The translations under genes and the position numbers were made by a program. Below the pieces are notes generated by a model. That model was not told where the DNA came from. It made no database searches and saw only the letters and a program-made list of their open reading frames with translations. This document shows, piece after piece, positions 8,781-14,275 of a stretch of DNA of 14,275 nt; within the stretch, counting starts at the first letter, position 1; the number at the start of each line of letters is the position of its first letter. Source of the DNA: Myxococcales bacterium. Its GTDB lineage: Bacteria; Myxococcota_A; UBA9160; JALSIO01. The stretch spans positions 1 through 14,275 of the forward strand of contig JALSIO010000570.1 in NCBI GenBank assembly GCA_026989995.1, in the 5' to 3' direction.

Positions 8781-10133
8781 TCAGGGCTCGAGGATCGGGT
8801 GCAGGCGCTGCGCCGGGATGGTCTCCCGGAGCTTCTTCAGCGCCCGGGCCTCGAGTTGGCGCACCCGCTCGCGGGAGAGCCCGAGCGATTGACCGATCTG
8901 CTCGAGGGTGTGCTCCTCCTCGCCCGAGAGCCCGTAGCGGAGCCGCAGGATGAGCTGCTCCCGGTCCGAGAGGTGGCCGATGAGCATGCCCACGCCGCTG
9001 CGCATCCGCTCGGCGTCGAGCCCGCCATCCGGCTGCGAGGTGCGGGGATCGGCCACGAAGTCCTCGAGCCGCTTCTCGGTGCCGGCCACCGACGACTCGA
9101 GCGAGATCGCCTCCCGCGAGAGCAGGTCCAGGGATTCGAGCGATTCGGCGTCGGTTCCGAGCGCCGGGGCGAGCTCGTGGGGCAGGGGCTCCCGCCCCAG
9201 CTTCCCGGTGAGCTCCGCGCGCACCCGCTGGCTTCGCTGGAGCCGGTCGTGCACGTGCGAGGGGAGCCGGATGGTGCGCGAGTGGTTCTGGATGGCCCGA
9301 ACCAGGGCCTGCCGGATCCACCACACGGCGTAGGTGGAGAACTTGAATCCGCGGCGGTGGTCGAACTTCTCGACCGCCCGGATCAGGCCGAGGTTGCCCT
9401 CCTGGATCAGGTCGGGAAAGGAGAGGCCGAGGTTGCGGTAGTCCTTGGCGATGGCGACCACGAGCTTCAGGTTGTGCTCGATGAACTGGTTCTTGACCCG
9501 CGTCATCCGCTCGTGGGCCGCCTCCACCGCGTTCGCGAGTTCGAGGATCTGGTCCTTGGTGACTCCGTAGCGGTCCTCGAAGTCCTTGAGCTTTCGGGTC
9601 CCCCGGCGGAGCCGGCGGGCCTCCCTTGCCAGCCGGAGGGTCCGATCGCGGAGCTCGGCGAGGACCGCCAGCGAGAGGTGGGCCGAAGCGAGGTCCCGGG
9701 ACATCCGCGCGTCGATCCGGCGGATCTCGGCGCGGGCGCGGCGCTGCCAGGCCTTCTCGCGCTGGGCGAGCTGGCGCCGAAGCCGGCGCACGGCGCGCTC
9801 CACCCGCGCTGCGATCTCGCCGGTCTCCTCGTCCCCCACCGATTCGCTCAGCTTCGCGCCGGTGTGGGAGAGGGCGCGGAGGGCATCCCAGCGCTCGATC
9901 ACGTGCATGGCGGATACGGGGACGGCGTAGAGCGCCTCCCGGAGCGCGGCGGTGGCCGCCTCGAGCTCCTTCGCGAGCATGACCTCCTCTTCGCGTCGGA
10001 GCGTCCGCGTGCCGCCGATCTCCTGGAAGTACGACTCGAGCGGGCGTCGCTCGCGTCCCGGATCGGGATCGTCGGCGGGCGCCACCGGCGCGGGGCGGCT
10101 GGCGGCGCGCGGCGCGGACTCCGAAGAGCGCAT
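8781..10133 (-). CDS. RNA polymerase sigma factor, sigma-70 family (RpoD/RpoS-like, no region 1.1)
   Basis: Sigma-70 group 1/2 factor, 450 aa, giving promoter specificity to RNA polymerase. Region 1.2 is [10 protein letters not shown] (31-40); region 2 runs about 210-300 and includes [14 protein letters not shown], the [10 protein letters not shown] core-binding block (241-250) and the [11 protein letters not shown] -10 recognition helix (265-275); region 3 is about 300-375; region 4 includes [15 protein letters not shown] (388-402) and the helix-turn-helix ending [18 protein letters not shown] (419-436). Between 1.2 and 2.1 sits a spacer of roughly 150 residues rich in Arg and Ala. Region 1.1 is absent, which argues for a group 2 factor or a short primary factor. 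The ATG at 10133 is chosen because AAGGA lies 5 nt upstream and GGAGG just before that; an ATG at 10166 would add 11 residues. The open frame back to 10601 lacks sigma homology. Confidence 0.93.
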   Translation of the reverse strand: MRSSESAPRAASRPAPVAPADDPDPGRERRPLESYFQEIGGTRTLRREEEVMLAKELEAATAALREALYAVPVSAMHVIERWDALRALSHTGAKLSESVGDEETGEIAARVERAVRRLRRQLAQREKAWQRRARAEIRRIDARMSRDLASAHLSLAVLAELRDRTLRLAREARRLRRGTRKLKDFEDRYGVTKDQILELANAVEAAHERMTRVKNQFIEHNLKLVVAIAKDYRNLGLSFPDLIQEGNLGLIRAVEKFDHRRGFKFSTYAVWWIRQALVRAIQNHSRTIRLPSHVHDRLQRSQRVRAELTGKLGREPLPHELAPALGTDAESLESLDLLSREAISLESSVAGTEKRLEDFVADPRTSQPDGGLDAERMRSGVGMLIGHLSDREQLILRLRYGLSGEEEHTLEQIGQSLGLSRERVRQLEARALKKLRETIPAQRLHPILEP

Positions 10134-10333
10134 CGAGGTCCTTTCCTCCAGCTTCACGTGCCTCATCCCCTGGTCCGGCCGGTGCAGGCCCGGCCCCGGT
10201 GCGCCCGGGTCCCGTCCCACCGGACCGTCTCTGCGGTGCGCGATCCGGCGCACTGCGGTTTCCGGGAGGGTCTCCCCTCCCTCGTTGGCTGCCTCGACCG
10301 GGTCCGGGTCCGGATCGCTCCGACCCGCCCGTC

Positions 10334-10366
10334 CGTCCGGCCCGTCCGGCCCGTCCGGCCCGTCCG
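10334..10366. repeat. 9-bp tandem repeat, three perfect copies plus a partial one
   Basis: CGTCCGGCC repeats at 10334-10342, 10343-10351 and 10352-10360, then a broken fourth copy CGTCCG. It lies about 200 nt upstream of the sigma-factor start in non-coding DNA. The short unit and lack of spacers make it a microsatellite-like slippage tract rather than a functional array. Confidence 0.8.
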
Positions 10367-10670
10367 TCGGGCCCGTGCGGCCGGCCCGTGCGGCCCCCCG
10401 ACTCCCCCGCGGTGCCGCGTGGCGGTGGCTCCACGGGGTGGGCCGGGCGCGAGGGCGTCCCCGAGCCCCGCCGCAATCCGCTCGCCATCGACCGGGTCGG
10501 CGGCCCGTCCCGCCGGGGAGACTCCCGGGAGGAGCCTGGCTTCGCCCGCGTCGGTCGCGGAGGGGCGCCCTAGCATGCGCGCTTCTGCTTCCCCTTTCCA
10601 CCCAAATCTCGATCCGTCAGTCAGTCGGCCTCCCTGAAAGGGGGATTTGCCCGGAAAGGCGCTGCAAAAT

Positions 10671-10756
10671 GGGGCATATCGACCCACTTTCCGCGTCGTC
10701 CCTCTGCAACGCGGGGGTCGATCTCCCCAGAATGCCCCTTGGGGATGCCCGCATCC
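10671..10756. promoter_or_regulatory. Cluster of inverted repeats, possible operator or structured leader
   Basis: ATCGACCC at 10678-10685 is the exact inverse of GGGTCGAT at 10715-10722, and the flanks extend it imperfectly (GGGG at 10671, CCCC at 10725-10728). Immediately after come CCCC-TT-GGGG at 10735-10744 and GGATGC-CC-GCATCC at 10743-10756. These lie between the divergently read-through flank of the sigma gene and the 3' end of the lipoprotein gene. They could be operator half-sites, an RNA leader, or terminator structure for the lipoprotein gene; no known riboswitch or RNA family was recognised. Confidence 0.35.
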
Positions 10757-10813
10757 GGAAGCGAACCCGCGCCGCATCTGCACCGGCGAAGAGCGGCTCC
10801 CCGCTTCATCCCT

Positions 10814-11254
10814 TCAGGGAGTGGCGTGCAGGAGCTCGACCGTGACATCGCGGACCGGAAAATCCACGTCCTCGACCCAGGAGACGGCCCGCCGCTTCGC
10901 CCCCGCTCGCAGCCGGGCGGCGCCGAGACGACCCTCACGGATCTCCCCGCTGGGGCCGTGGAGGCGCACGCGCAGTGCCACCGATTCCAGGGTGCGGGAG
11001 GTCCCGTTGAGGAGGTCCATCTCCACCCGGACCCCCGACCTGCTCCGGGTGATCGAGACCAGGTCGTAGGCGAGCGTGCCGGCCCGGAGGTTCCGGGCCC
11101 GGCCCACCGGCCGGCCCGGTGAGGGCGCGGCGACCCCCGGGGCCTGCGTCGTCCGCGTGGGCCCGGGCGGGGCGGCGCAGGCGGCGCAGGCGGCGGCGAG
11201 CCCGAGCAGGGGAGCGCGGAGCCGGTCGATCACGGAGGACGGCGGGCGGCGCAT
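10814..11254 (-). CDS. Putative lipoprotein of unknown function
   Basis: A 146-aa protein I do not recognise with certainty. The N-terminus has basic residues, a hydrophobic stretch (about 14-25) and Cys23 or Cys26 preceded by small residues, suggesting a lipoprotein signal, although the lipobox lacks the usual Leu at -3. A Pro/Ala/Thr-rich linker (27-48) leads to a compact C-terminal domain of alternating hydrophobic residues, probably beta-sandwich, with the stretch VRVEMDLLNGTS. This recalls small YcfL-like (DUF1425) periplasmic lipoproteins, but that is a guess. ATG at 11254 is chosen because it puts the hydrophobic segment at the N-terminus; no strong Shine-Dalgarno is visible. The frame stays open much further upstream (to 12346), but that extension is antisense to the oxidoreductase remnant and thiolase gene and is rejected. 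Confidence 0.6.
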   Translation of the reverse strand: MRRPPSSVIDRLRAPLLGLAAACAACAAPPGPTRTTQAPGVAAPSPGRPVGRARNLRAGTLAYDLVSITRSRSGVRVEMDLLNGTSRTLESVALRVRLHGPSGEIREGRLGAARLRAGAKRRAVSWVEDVDFPVRDVTVELLHATP

Positions 11255-11317
11255 GCCGCGCCCAGGGTACCGCGGCCGGCGGGGCCTTTCGGCCTCTGAC
11301 GGGGTCTCGGGCGCGGG

Positions 11318-12228
11318 CGGCCCGAGGTCGAGGCCGTCGACATCCTCACACCCCACGACCTCCACGCCGCGCAGGCCGTGGCTGCGCTCGACGCCGGCCG
11401 GCACGTCGCGCTCCAGAAACCGCCGGCCCGCAGCCTCGCGGAGTTCGACCGCATCGAGGCGGCCGCGCTCCGGCGCGGCCGCCTCCTGCGGGTCTTCGAG
11501 AACTTCCGGTACCACCCCCCGCACCGGAGTGCGCGGCGGCTCGTCGAGGAGGGCGCCATCGGGGAGTAGCGGGGAGTGGCTGGGAATCCGCATGCTCACG
11601 CTGGCGGGGCGTCCGCAGGACGGCCGGGAGGTTCCCGCCTCGGTGTGGGCCTGGCGGAGTGAACCCGAGCGATGCGGTGGGGGGCCACGACCTTCCACCA
11701 CGCCTACCACGTGTACAGCATGGCGCGCTTCTTCTCCCCGGTGGAGGTGGACGGGTGCACGCCTTCGTCCACACCTTTCCGCTGCCGGGCGGCGGCGTCT
11801 GCGACGGGCCCGCGGTCCGCTCCTGGCGCTACGATGGGCCGGTGCCCCGCCTGGGTTCCTGGCAGGTCGTCGCCTGCCTCGGCATGCGGTTGGGGTCGGG
11901 GTACTGTCCGAGGGACGACCGGATGGAGACCTTGGGGAGCGAAGGAGTGCTCTTCGTGCACGGGTGCACCGCAAGGATGATCGCGGAGCCGGTGCTCGTC
12001 CTCTACCGCGACGGCGAGACCCGCGCCTTCCACGACCTCGAGACCGACGGGTGGACCTCGTTCCGGGATGGGGCGGCCGCCTTCGCCCGGGCGATCCGTT
12101 TCGGGGGCGCGGTGGAGGAGTCTCCCGAGGGCGCCCGCACGACCCTCCCGATGGTGCTCGCTGCGGGGCGGAGCGCAGGGGAGGGCCGCGCGGTCCGGCG
12201 CGCCGAAGTGGTCGGGGCGGTCGGATGA
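11318..12228 (+). pseudogene. Gfo/Idh/MocA-family oxidoreductase, 5' truncated and frameshifted
   Basis: Remnant of an NAD(P)-dependent dehydrogenase. Fragments in three frames follow the family order. Fragment 1 (11318-11567) reads VEAVDILTPHDLHAAQ, then VALQKPPA (the EKP-type catalytic motif, here QKP) and RVFENFRYHPP. It stops at TAG 11567-11569 within a 10-bp tandem duplication (11560-11569 and 11570-11579). Fragment 2 (from 11571) reads EWLGIRMLTLAGR to ERCGGGP. A one-base loss near the G-run at 11676-11686 shifts to fragment 3, TTFHHAYHVYSMARFF. Another one-base loss near 11747-11756 shifts to fragment 4, VHAFVHTFPLPGGGVCDG onward to 12228. The Rossmann start with GxGxxG is missing, with a TGA at 11297-11299. 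The final TGA overlaps the thiolase ATG, showing it was once the first gene of that operon. Repairing three indels restores one continuous frame, so decay is clear, barring assembly error. Confidence 0.85.
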
Positions 12229-13388
12229 CCGGTGGCGTGGCGCTTCGGGACCGCACCGCCATCGCCGGGATCGGGCAGACGCGCTTCGGCCGGGGGCTCC
12301 CGGAATCGGAGCTCGAGCTCGGCTGCCTCGCCGTGGCCGAGGCCATCGCCGATGCCGGACTCGACCCCTCGGAGGTCGACGGTGCGGTGATCTTCTCGAT
12401 GGAGGACGGACGGGAGGTGCAGCTCGCCCGCTCCGTGGGGCTCGGAGACCTGCGCTTCTTCGCCGAGGTCGGCTACGGCGGTGGCGCCGGGTGCGCGACG
12501 GTGGGGCTCGCCGCCCTCGCGGTGGCGAGCGGGCAATGCGAGGTGGCCGTGGCCTGGCGGGCCCGGAAGCGCGCGGCGCCGAGCAGCCGACCCTGGGCCC
12601 GGGTGGAGGCGCGGGTCGGGGGGGACTTCCAGTGGACCCGCCCCTTCGGCCTGCTGCGCCCGGTGGACGAGATCGCCATGCTCACCCGCCGCTACATGCA
12701 CGAGTACGGGGCCACCCGCGATCACCTCGCCAACGTGGCCCTCGCCTGCCGGAAGCACGCCAACCGCAACCCCCGGGCCGTGATGCACGACCGGCTGCTC
12801 ACCCGGGAGCAGTACATGGAGTCCCGCTGGATCTCCGAGCCCCTCTGCCTCTTCGACAACTGCCTCGAGACGGACGGAGCCCTCGCCTGCGTGGTGGTCT
12901 CGGCGGAGCGGGCGCGCGACCTGCGCCACCCCCCGGTCTACATCCACAGCTACGCGCAGGGCCTCCCCCGCCAGCACCAGGTGATGACCAACTACTTCTG
13001 CGAGGATCCGCTGCGCGGGCCGAGCCACGTCTGCTCCGAGCGCCTCTTCGGTGCTGCGGAGTTCGGGCCCGGCGACGTGGACGTGGCCCAGATCTACGAC
13101 GCCTTCACGCCCCTGATCCCTCTCTCCCTCGAAGGCTACGGCTTCTGCGGGAGGGGCGAGGGCGCCGCGTTCACCGAGGAGGGTGCGCTCGAGTGGCCCG
13201 ACGGCCGCCTGCCGATCAACACCTCGGGGGGTGGCCTCTCCGAGGCCTACGTGCACGGTTTCAACCTGATCCTCGAGGGCGTGCGCCAGATGCGCGGGAC
13301 CTCGACCTGCCAGGTGGAAGGCGCCGAGACCTGCCTCGTCACCAGCGGAGAGGGCGTGCCCACCAGCGCGCTCCTCCTCCGGAGCTAG
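12225..13388 (+). CDS. Thiolase-superfamily protein, Ltp2/SCP2-thiolase-like (probable non-thiolytic aldolase)
   Basis: A 387-aa thiolase-fold protein of the lipid-transfer/SCP2-thiolase branch. By eye alignment the catalytic thiolase residues are replaced: the nucleophile Cys position falls on Gly86 (in YGGGAGCA, 84-91), the Asn of NEAF is Tyr291 (IYDAFT), the His of GHP is Tyr342 (SGGGLSEAYVHG, 334-345), and the C-terminal Cys position is about Leu371. Tyrosines at these last two motifs are the pattern reported for the steroid side-chain aldolase Ltp2, which works with a DUF35 partner in retro-aldol cleavage of a hydroxyacyl-CoA. The DUF35 gene follows 3 nt downstream. ATG at 12225 overlaps the stop of the dead oxidoreductase and matches the family start (DRTAIAGIGQTRFG); its ribosome site is weak. 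An in-frame open stretch reaches 11076 but is antisense or pseudogene. The substrate is unknown; sterol or other branched acyl-CoA is an inference. Confidence 0.9.
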   Translation: MTGGVALRDRTAIAGIGQTRFGRGLPESELELGCLAVAEAIADAGLDPSEVDGAVIFSMEDGREVQLARSVGLGDLRFFAEVGYGGGAGCATVGLAALAVASGQCEVAVAWRARKRAAPSSRPWARVEARVGGDFQWTRPFGLLRPVDEIAMLTRRYMHEYGATRDHLANVALACRKHANRNPRAVMHDRLLTREQYMESRWISEPLCLFDNCLETDGALACVVVSAERARDLRHPPVYIHSYAQGLPRQHQVMTNYFCEDPLRGPSHVCSERLFGAAEFGPGDVDVAQIYDAFTPLIPLSLEGYGFCGRGEGAAFTEEGALEWPDGRLPINTSGGGLSEAYVHGFNLILEGVRQMRGTSTCQVEGAETCLVTSGEGVPTSALLLRS

Positions 13389-13391
13389 GCC

Positions 13392-13829
13392 GTGTCGCGC
13401 TCACTCATCCTTCCCGATCCCGCCGATCCGGACAGCGCCTTCTTCTGGGAGGGAACGGCGCGCGGCGAGCTCCGGGTGCAGGTGTGCGGGCGCTGCCGGC
13501 GCCGACGCCACCCGCCGCGGCCCATGTGCCCCTTCTGCCGCTCCGCCGAGCGGGGCTTCGAGGTCCTCTCGGGCCGGGGCCGGATCTGGTCGTTCGTGGT
13601 GGCCCACCCCCCGCTGCTCCCGGCCTACGCCGAGCTCGCTCCCTACAACGTGATCGCCGTGGCCCTCGAGGAGGATCCGACCCTCCGGCTGGTGTCGAAC
13701 CTGGTGCCCGGGCCGGGGGCCGCCCCGGGCGAGGTGGACCCGGCCGGGATCCGGATCGGGGAGCCGGTCCGGGCGATCTTCGAGCCGGTGGAGGACGTCT
13801 TCCTGCCGCGCTTCGTCCGGGAGGGCTGA
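13392..13829 (+). CDS. Zn-ribbon/OB-fold DUF35 protein, partner of the thiolase-like protein
   Basis: A 145-aa DUF35 protein: an N-terminal helix with FFWEG (17-21) typical of the family, a rubredoxin-like zinc ribbon with Cys32, Cys35, Cys46 and Cys49 (CxxC-x10-CxxC), then an OB-fold barrel (about 56-140) with the GRIWSFVVAHPPLLPAYA segment. Proteins of this family form complexes with thiolase-superfamily enzymes such as Ltp2 and shape their acyl-CoA site. GTG at 13392 has GGAG at 13381-13384 with 7-nt spacing and lies 3 nt after the thiolase stop, so the two should be produced together. A strong hairpin follows at 13849. Identity is well supported; the exact substrate is not. Confidence 0.92.
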   Translation: MSRSLILPDPADPDSAFFWEGTARGELRVQVCGRCRRRRHPPRPMCPFCRSAERGFEVLSGRGRIWSFVVAHPPLLPAYAELAPYNVIAVALEEDPTLRLVSNLVPGPGAAPGEVDPAGIRIGEPVRAIFEPVEDVFLPRFVREG

Positions 13830-13848
13830 ACCGCCCGCGCGGCGCACC

Positions 13849-13869
13849 CCCCGCCCGGCTCGGGCGGGG
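13849..13869. terminator. Strong GC hairpin, terminator after DUF35
   Basis: A perfect 9-bp stem, CCCCGCCCG at 13849-13857 with CGGGCGGGG at 13861-13869, closes on a 3-nt loop GCT. It begins 20 nt after the DUF35 stop and is followed by CCTCTTCG, a poor T-tract. It lies between convergent genes, so it may serve both. Confidence 0.65.
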
Positions 13870-13881
13870 CCTCTTCGCGCC

Positions 13882-13907
13882 CGCCGGGGCCAAAGCGGCC
13901 GCCGGCG
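13882..13907. terminator. Second hairpin, likely terminator of the UGSC gene
   Basis: CGCCGGGGCC at 13882-13891 pairs with GGCC-g-CCGGCG at 13897-13907 with one bulged G and loop AAAGC, giving 10 pairs. On the minus strand it begins about 35 nt after the UGSC stop codon. Confidence 0.5.
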
Positions 13908-13942
13908 TGCCGCGGAGGCGGTCGGGCGCCCGGCGTCGCGGC

Positions 13943-14275
13943 TCAGCCCGCTTCGGCCTCCTGGCCGATCCCGGCGAGGATGGCCTCGAGGGCGGCGTCG
14001 GCGATGGCGCGCATCTCCTCGTCGGTCCGGTCCTGGATGGGGTGGGGTACGTAGACCGCGGCCGGGTCCACACCGAGGGCGCGGGCCTGCGCGAGGGCTC
14101 CATCCTGGAACTCCACCGTGGCGACGAAGAGCCCCGGCACCCCGAGGGTCTCGAGCTCCGCCATGTCGTGCACACTGCACGACGTGCAGCTTCCTCAGTC
14201 GGCGAGGGCCTCGATCACGGCTTCGCAGCGGCTCGCGATCTCCTGGCGCAGGTCGATCGGCGCCGGCTTGGTGAA
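13943..14275 (-). CDS. UGSC-family selenoprotein, 5' end beyond the window; TGA at 14195-14197 read as selenocysteine
   Basis: Read from the right edge on the minus strand, one frame runs for 110 codons with a single internal TGA (complement of 14195-14197) and ends at 13943. Before the TGA it encodes FTKPAPIDLRQE and then VIEALAD; the TGA is followed by Gly-Ser-Cys, giving U-G-S-C, then TSCSVHD and MAELETLGVPGLFVATVEF. This matches the UGSC family of (seleno)proteins, in which Sec (or Cys) in U/C-G-S-C is the presumed redox site and the HD-x-x-ELE-x-x-G-x-P block follows. A second Cys lies at TSC. The C-terminal half includes YVPHPIQDRTDEEM. A SECIS-like hairpin sits at 14165-14183. Truncation here is only by the window edge. 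A GTG at 14173 would give a 76-aa protein without the motif and is not credible. Reaction and substrate of the family are, to my knowledge, not established. Sec decoding requires selA/B/C/D elsewhere in the genome. Confidence 0.88.
14165..14183 (-). promoter_or_regulatory. Bacterial SECIS-like hairpin downstream of the UGA codon
   Basis: On the minus strand GTCGTGCA (14183-14176) and TGCACGAC (14172-14165) are perfect inverse repeats. Paired as 7 bp they leave loop AGUGU, with G as the second loop base; the loop starts 18 nt after the UGA. This fits the published bacterial SECIS rules (apical loop roughly 16-37 nt after UGA with a G among its first two bases), which is where SelB binds. Note that the element lies within the coding sequence, as is normal in bacteria. 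Confidence 0.7.

Larger units (their letters stand above)
10134..10813. other. 680-nt non-coding region between sigma factor and lipoprotein genes
   Basis: No gene is supported; open frames here show no recognisable protein and read as low-complexity Arg/Gly/Pro. It should hold the sigma-factor leader and promoter (minus strand). From 10134 to about 10570 it is extremely GC-rich and includes the 9-bp tandem repeat at 10334-10366. From about 10575 to 10700 base composition is visibly more balanced (several A/T runs), which is where a promoter is most likely, though I could not find a clear -35/-10 pair. From 10671 to 10756 it contains a cluster of inverted repeats listed separately. Confidence 0.5.

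Noticed and set aside
10334..10366. CRISPR-like repeat array
   Set aside because: The unit is 9 bp, directly tandem with no spacers; it is a slippage tract.
8317..10488. 723-aa minus-strand open frame
   Set aside because: Overlaps the real sigma gene in another frame; sequence is Arg/Pro/Gly-rich with no recognisable domain.
10134..10601. N-terminal extension of the sigma factor to 606 aa
   Set aside because: The extension is Arg/Gly/Pro low complexity, including the 9-bp repeat read as Pro-Asp-Gly, and a good ribosome site stands just before the ATG at 10133.
10741..10790. Possible tRNA T-arm (GGGTTCGC on the minus strand)
   Set aside because: No 5-bp T-stem, anticodon arm or acceptor stem could be drawn around it.
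11076..12224. N-terminal extension of the thiolase-like protein to 770 aa
   Set aside because: Only a short piece (about 11571-11680) resembles the oxidoreductase remnant; the remainder is shadow sequence, and thiolase homology begins at the 12225 ATG.
11255..12346. Long upstream extension of the lipoprotein frame
   Set aside because: It is antisense to the oxidoreductase remnant and the thiolase start; the signal-like hydrophobic segment only makes sense with the ATG at 11254.
13943..14173. A free-standing 76-aa gene starting at GTG 14173
   Set aside because: It would begin inside the family motif and leave the matching upstream codons unexplained; recoding of the TGA explains the whole frame.

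Overview
This is a very GC-rich window (third codon positions almost all G or C, many GTG/TTG starts) from a bacterium with a Gram-negative envelope: it carries an RND efflux pump with a lipoprotein adaptor. Frequent PhyH, Gfo/Idh/MocA and thiolase-like/DUF35 genes, a UGSC selenoprotein and a long-spacer sigma-70 factor suggest an uncultured deltaproteobacterial-type lineage (Myxococcota, Desulfobacterota or Binatota-like). That placement is inference; there is no rRNA or other phylogenetic anchor here.

Layout. (1) 159-2811, plus strand: typA/bipA, a ribosome-associated GTPase, followed after 10 nt by a PhyH-type Fe(II)/2-oxoglutarate dioxygenase. (2) 2838-3470, minus strand, convergent to PhyH: thrH, a HAD phosphoserine phosphatase/homoserine phosphotransferase. 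(3) 3471-3714: divergent intergenic region with two perfect 12-bp palindromes next to a TTGACG box, a plausible operator for the next operon. (4) 3715-8720, plus strand: RND adaptor lipoprotein, RND inner-membrane permease and uppP, the last with a 4-nt overlap; a drug/solvent export plus lipid-carrier recycling operon without a TolC-type gene in view. (5) 8781-10133, minus strand: a 450-aa sigma-70 factor, separated from uppP by a strong hairpin. (6) 10134-10813: non-coding, with a 9-bp tandem repeat and a cluster of inverted repeats. (7) 10814-11254, minus strand: a small putative lipoprotein. (8) 11318-13829, plus strand: a decayed Gfo/Idh/MocA oxidoreductase (5' truncated, three frame disruptions), then a thiolase-superfamily protein and its DUF35 Zn-ribbon/OB-fold partner. 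The thiolase-like protein has lost the thiolase catalytic Cys/His residues and carries tyrosines at two of those places, as in the steroid side-chain aldolase Ltp2. (9) 13943-14275, minus strand, running off the right edge: a UGSC-family selenoprotein in which an in-frame TGA at 14195-14197 is predicted to encode selenocysteine, with a bacterial SECIS-like hairpin at the expected distance downstream.

The most notable item is the recoded UGA gene at the right edge: conventional gene calling would either miss it or give a 76-aa fragment lacking the redox motif. The thiolase-like/DUF35 pair with the dead oxidoreductase next to it looks like the remnant of a CoA-thioester degradation operon. No tRNA, rRNA, CRISPR array, insertion sequence or phage gene was seen.
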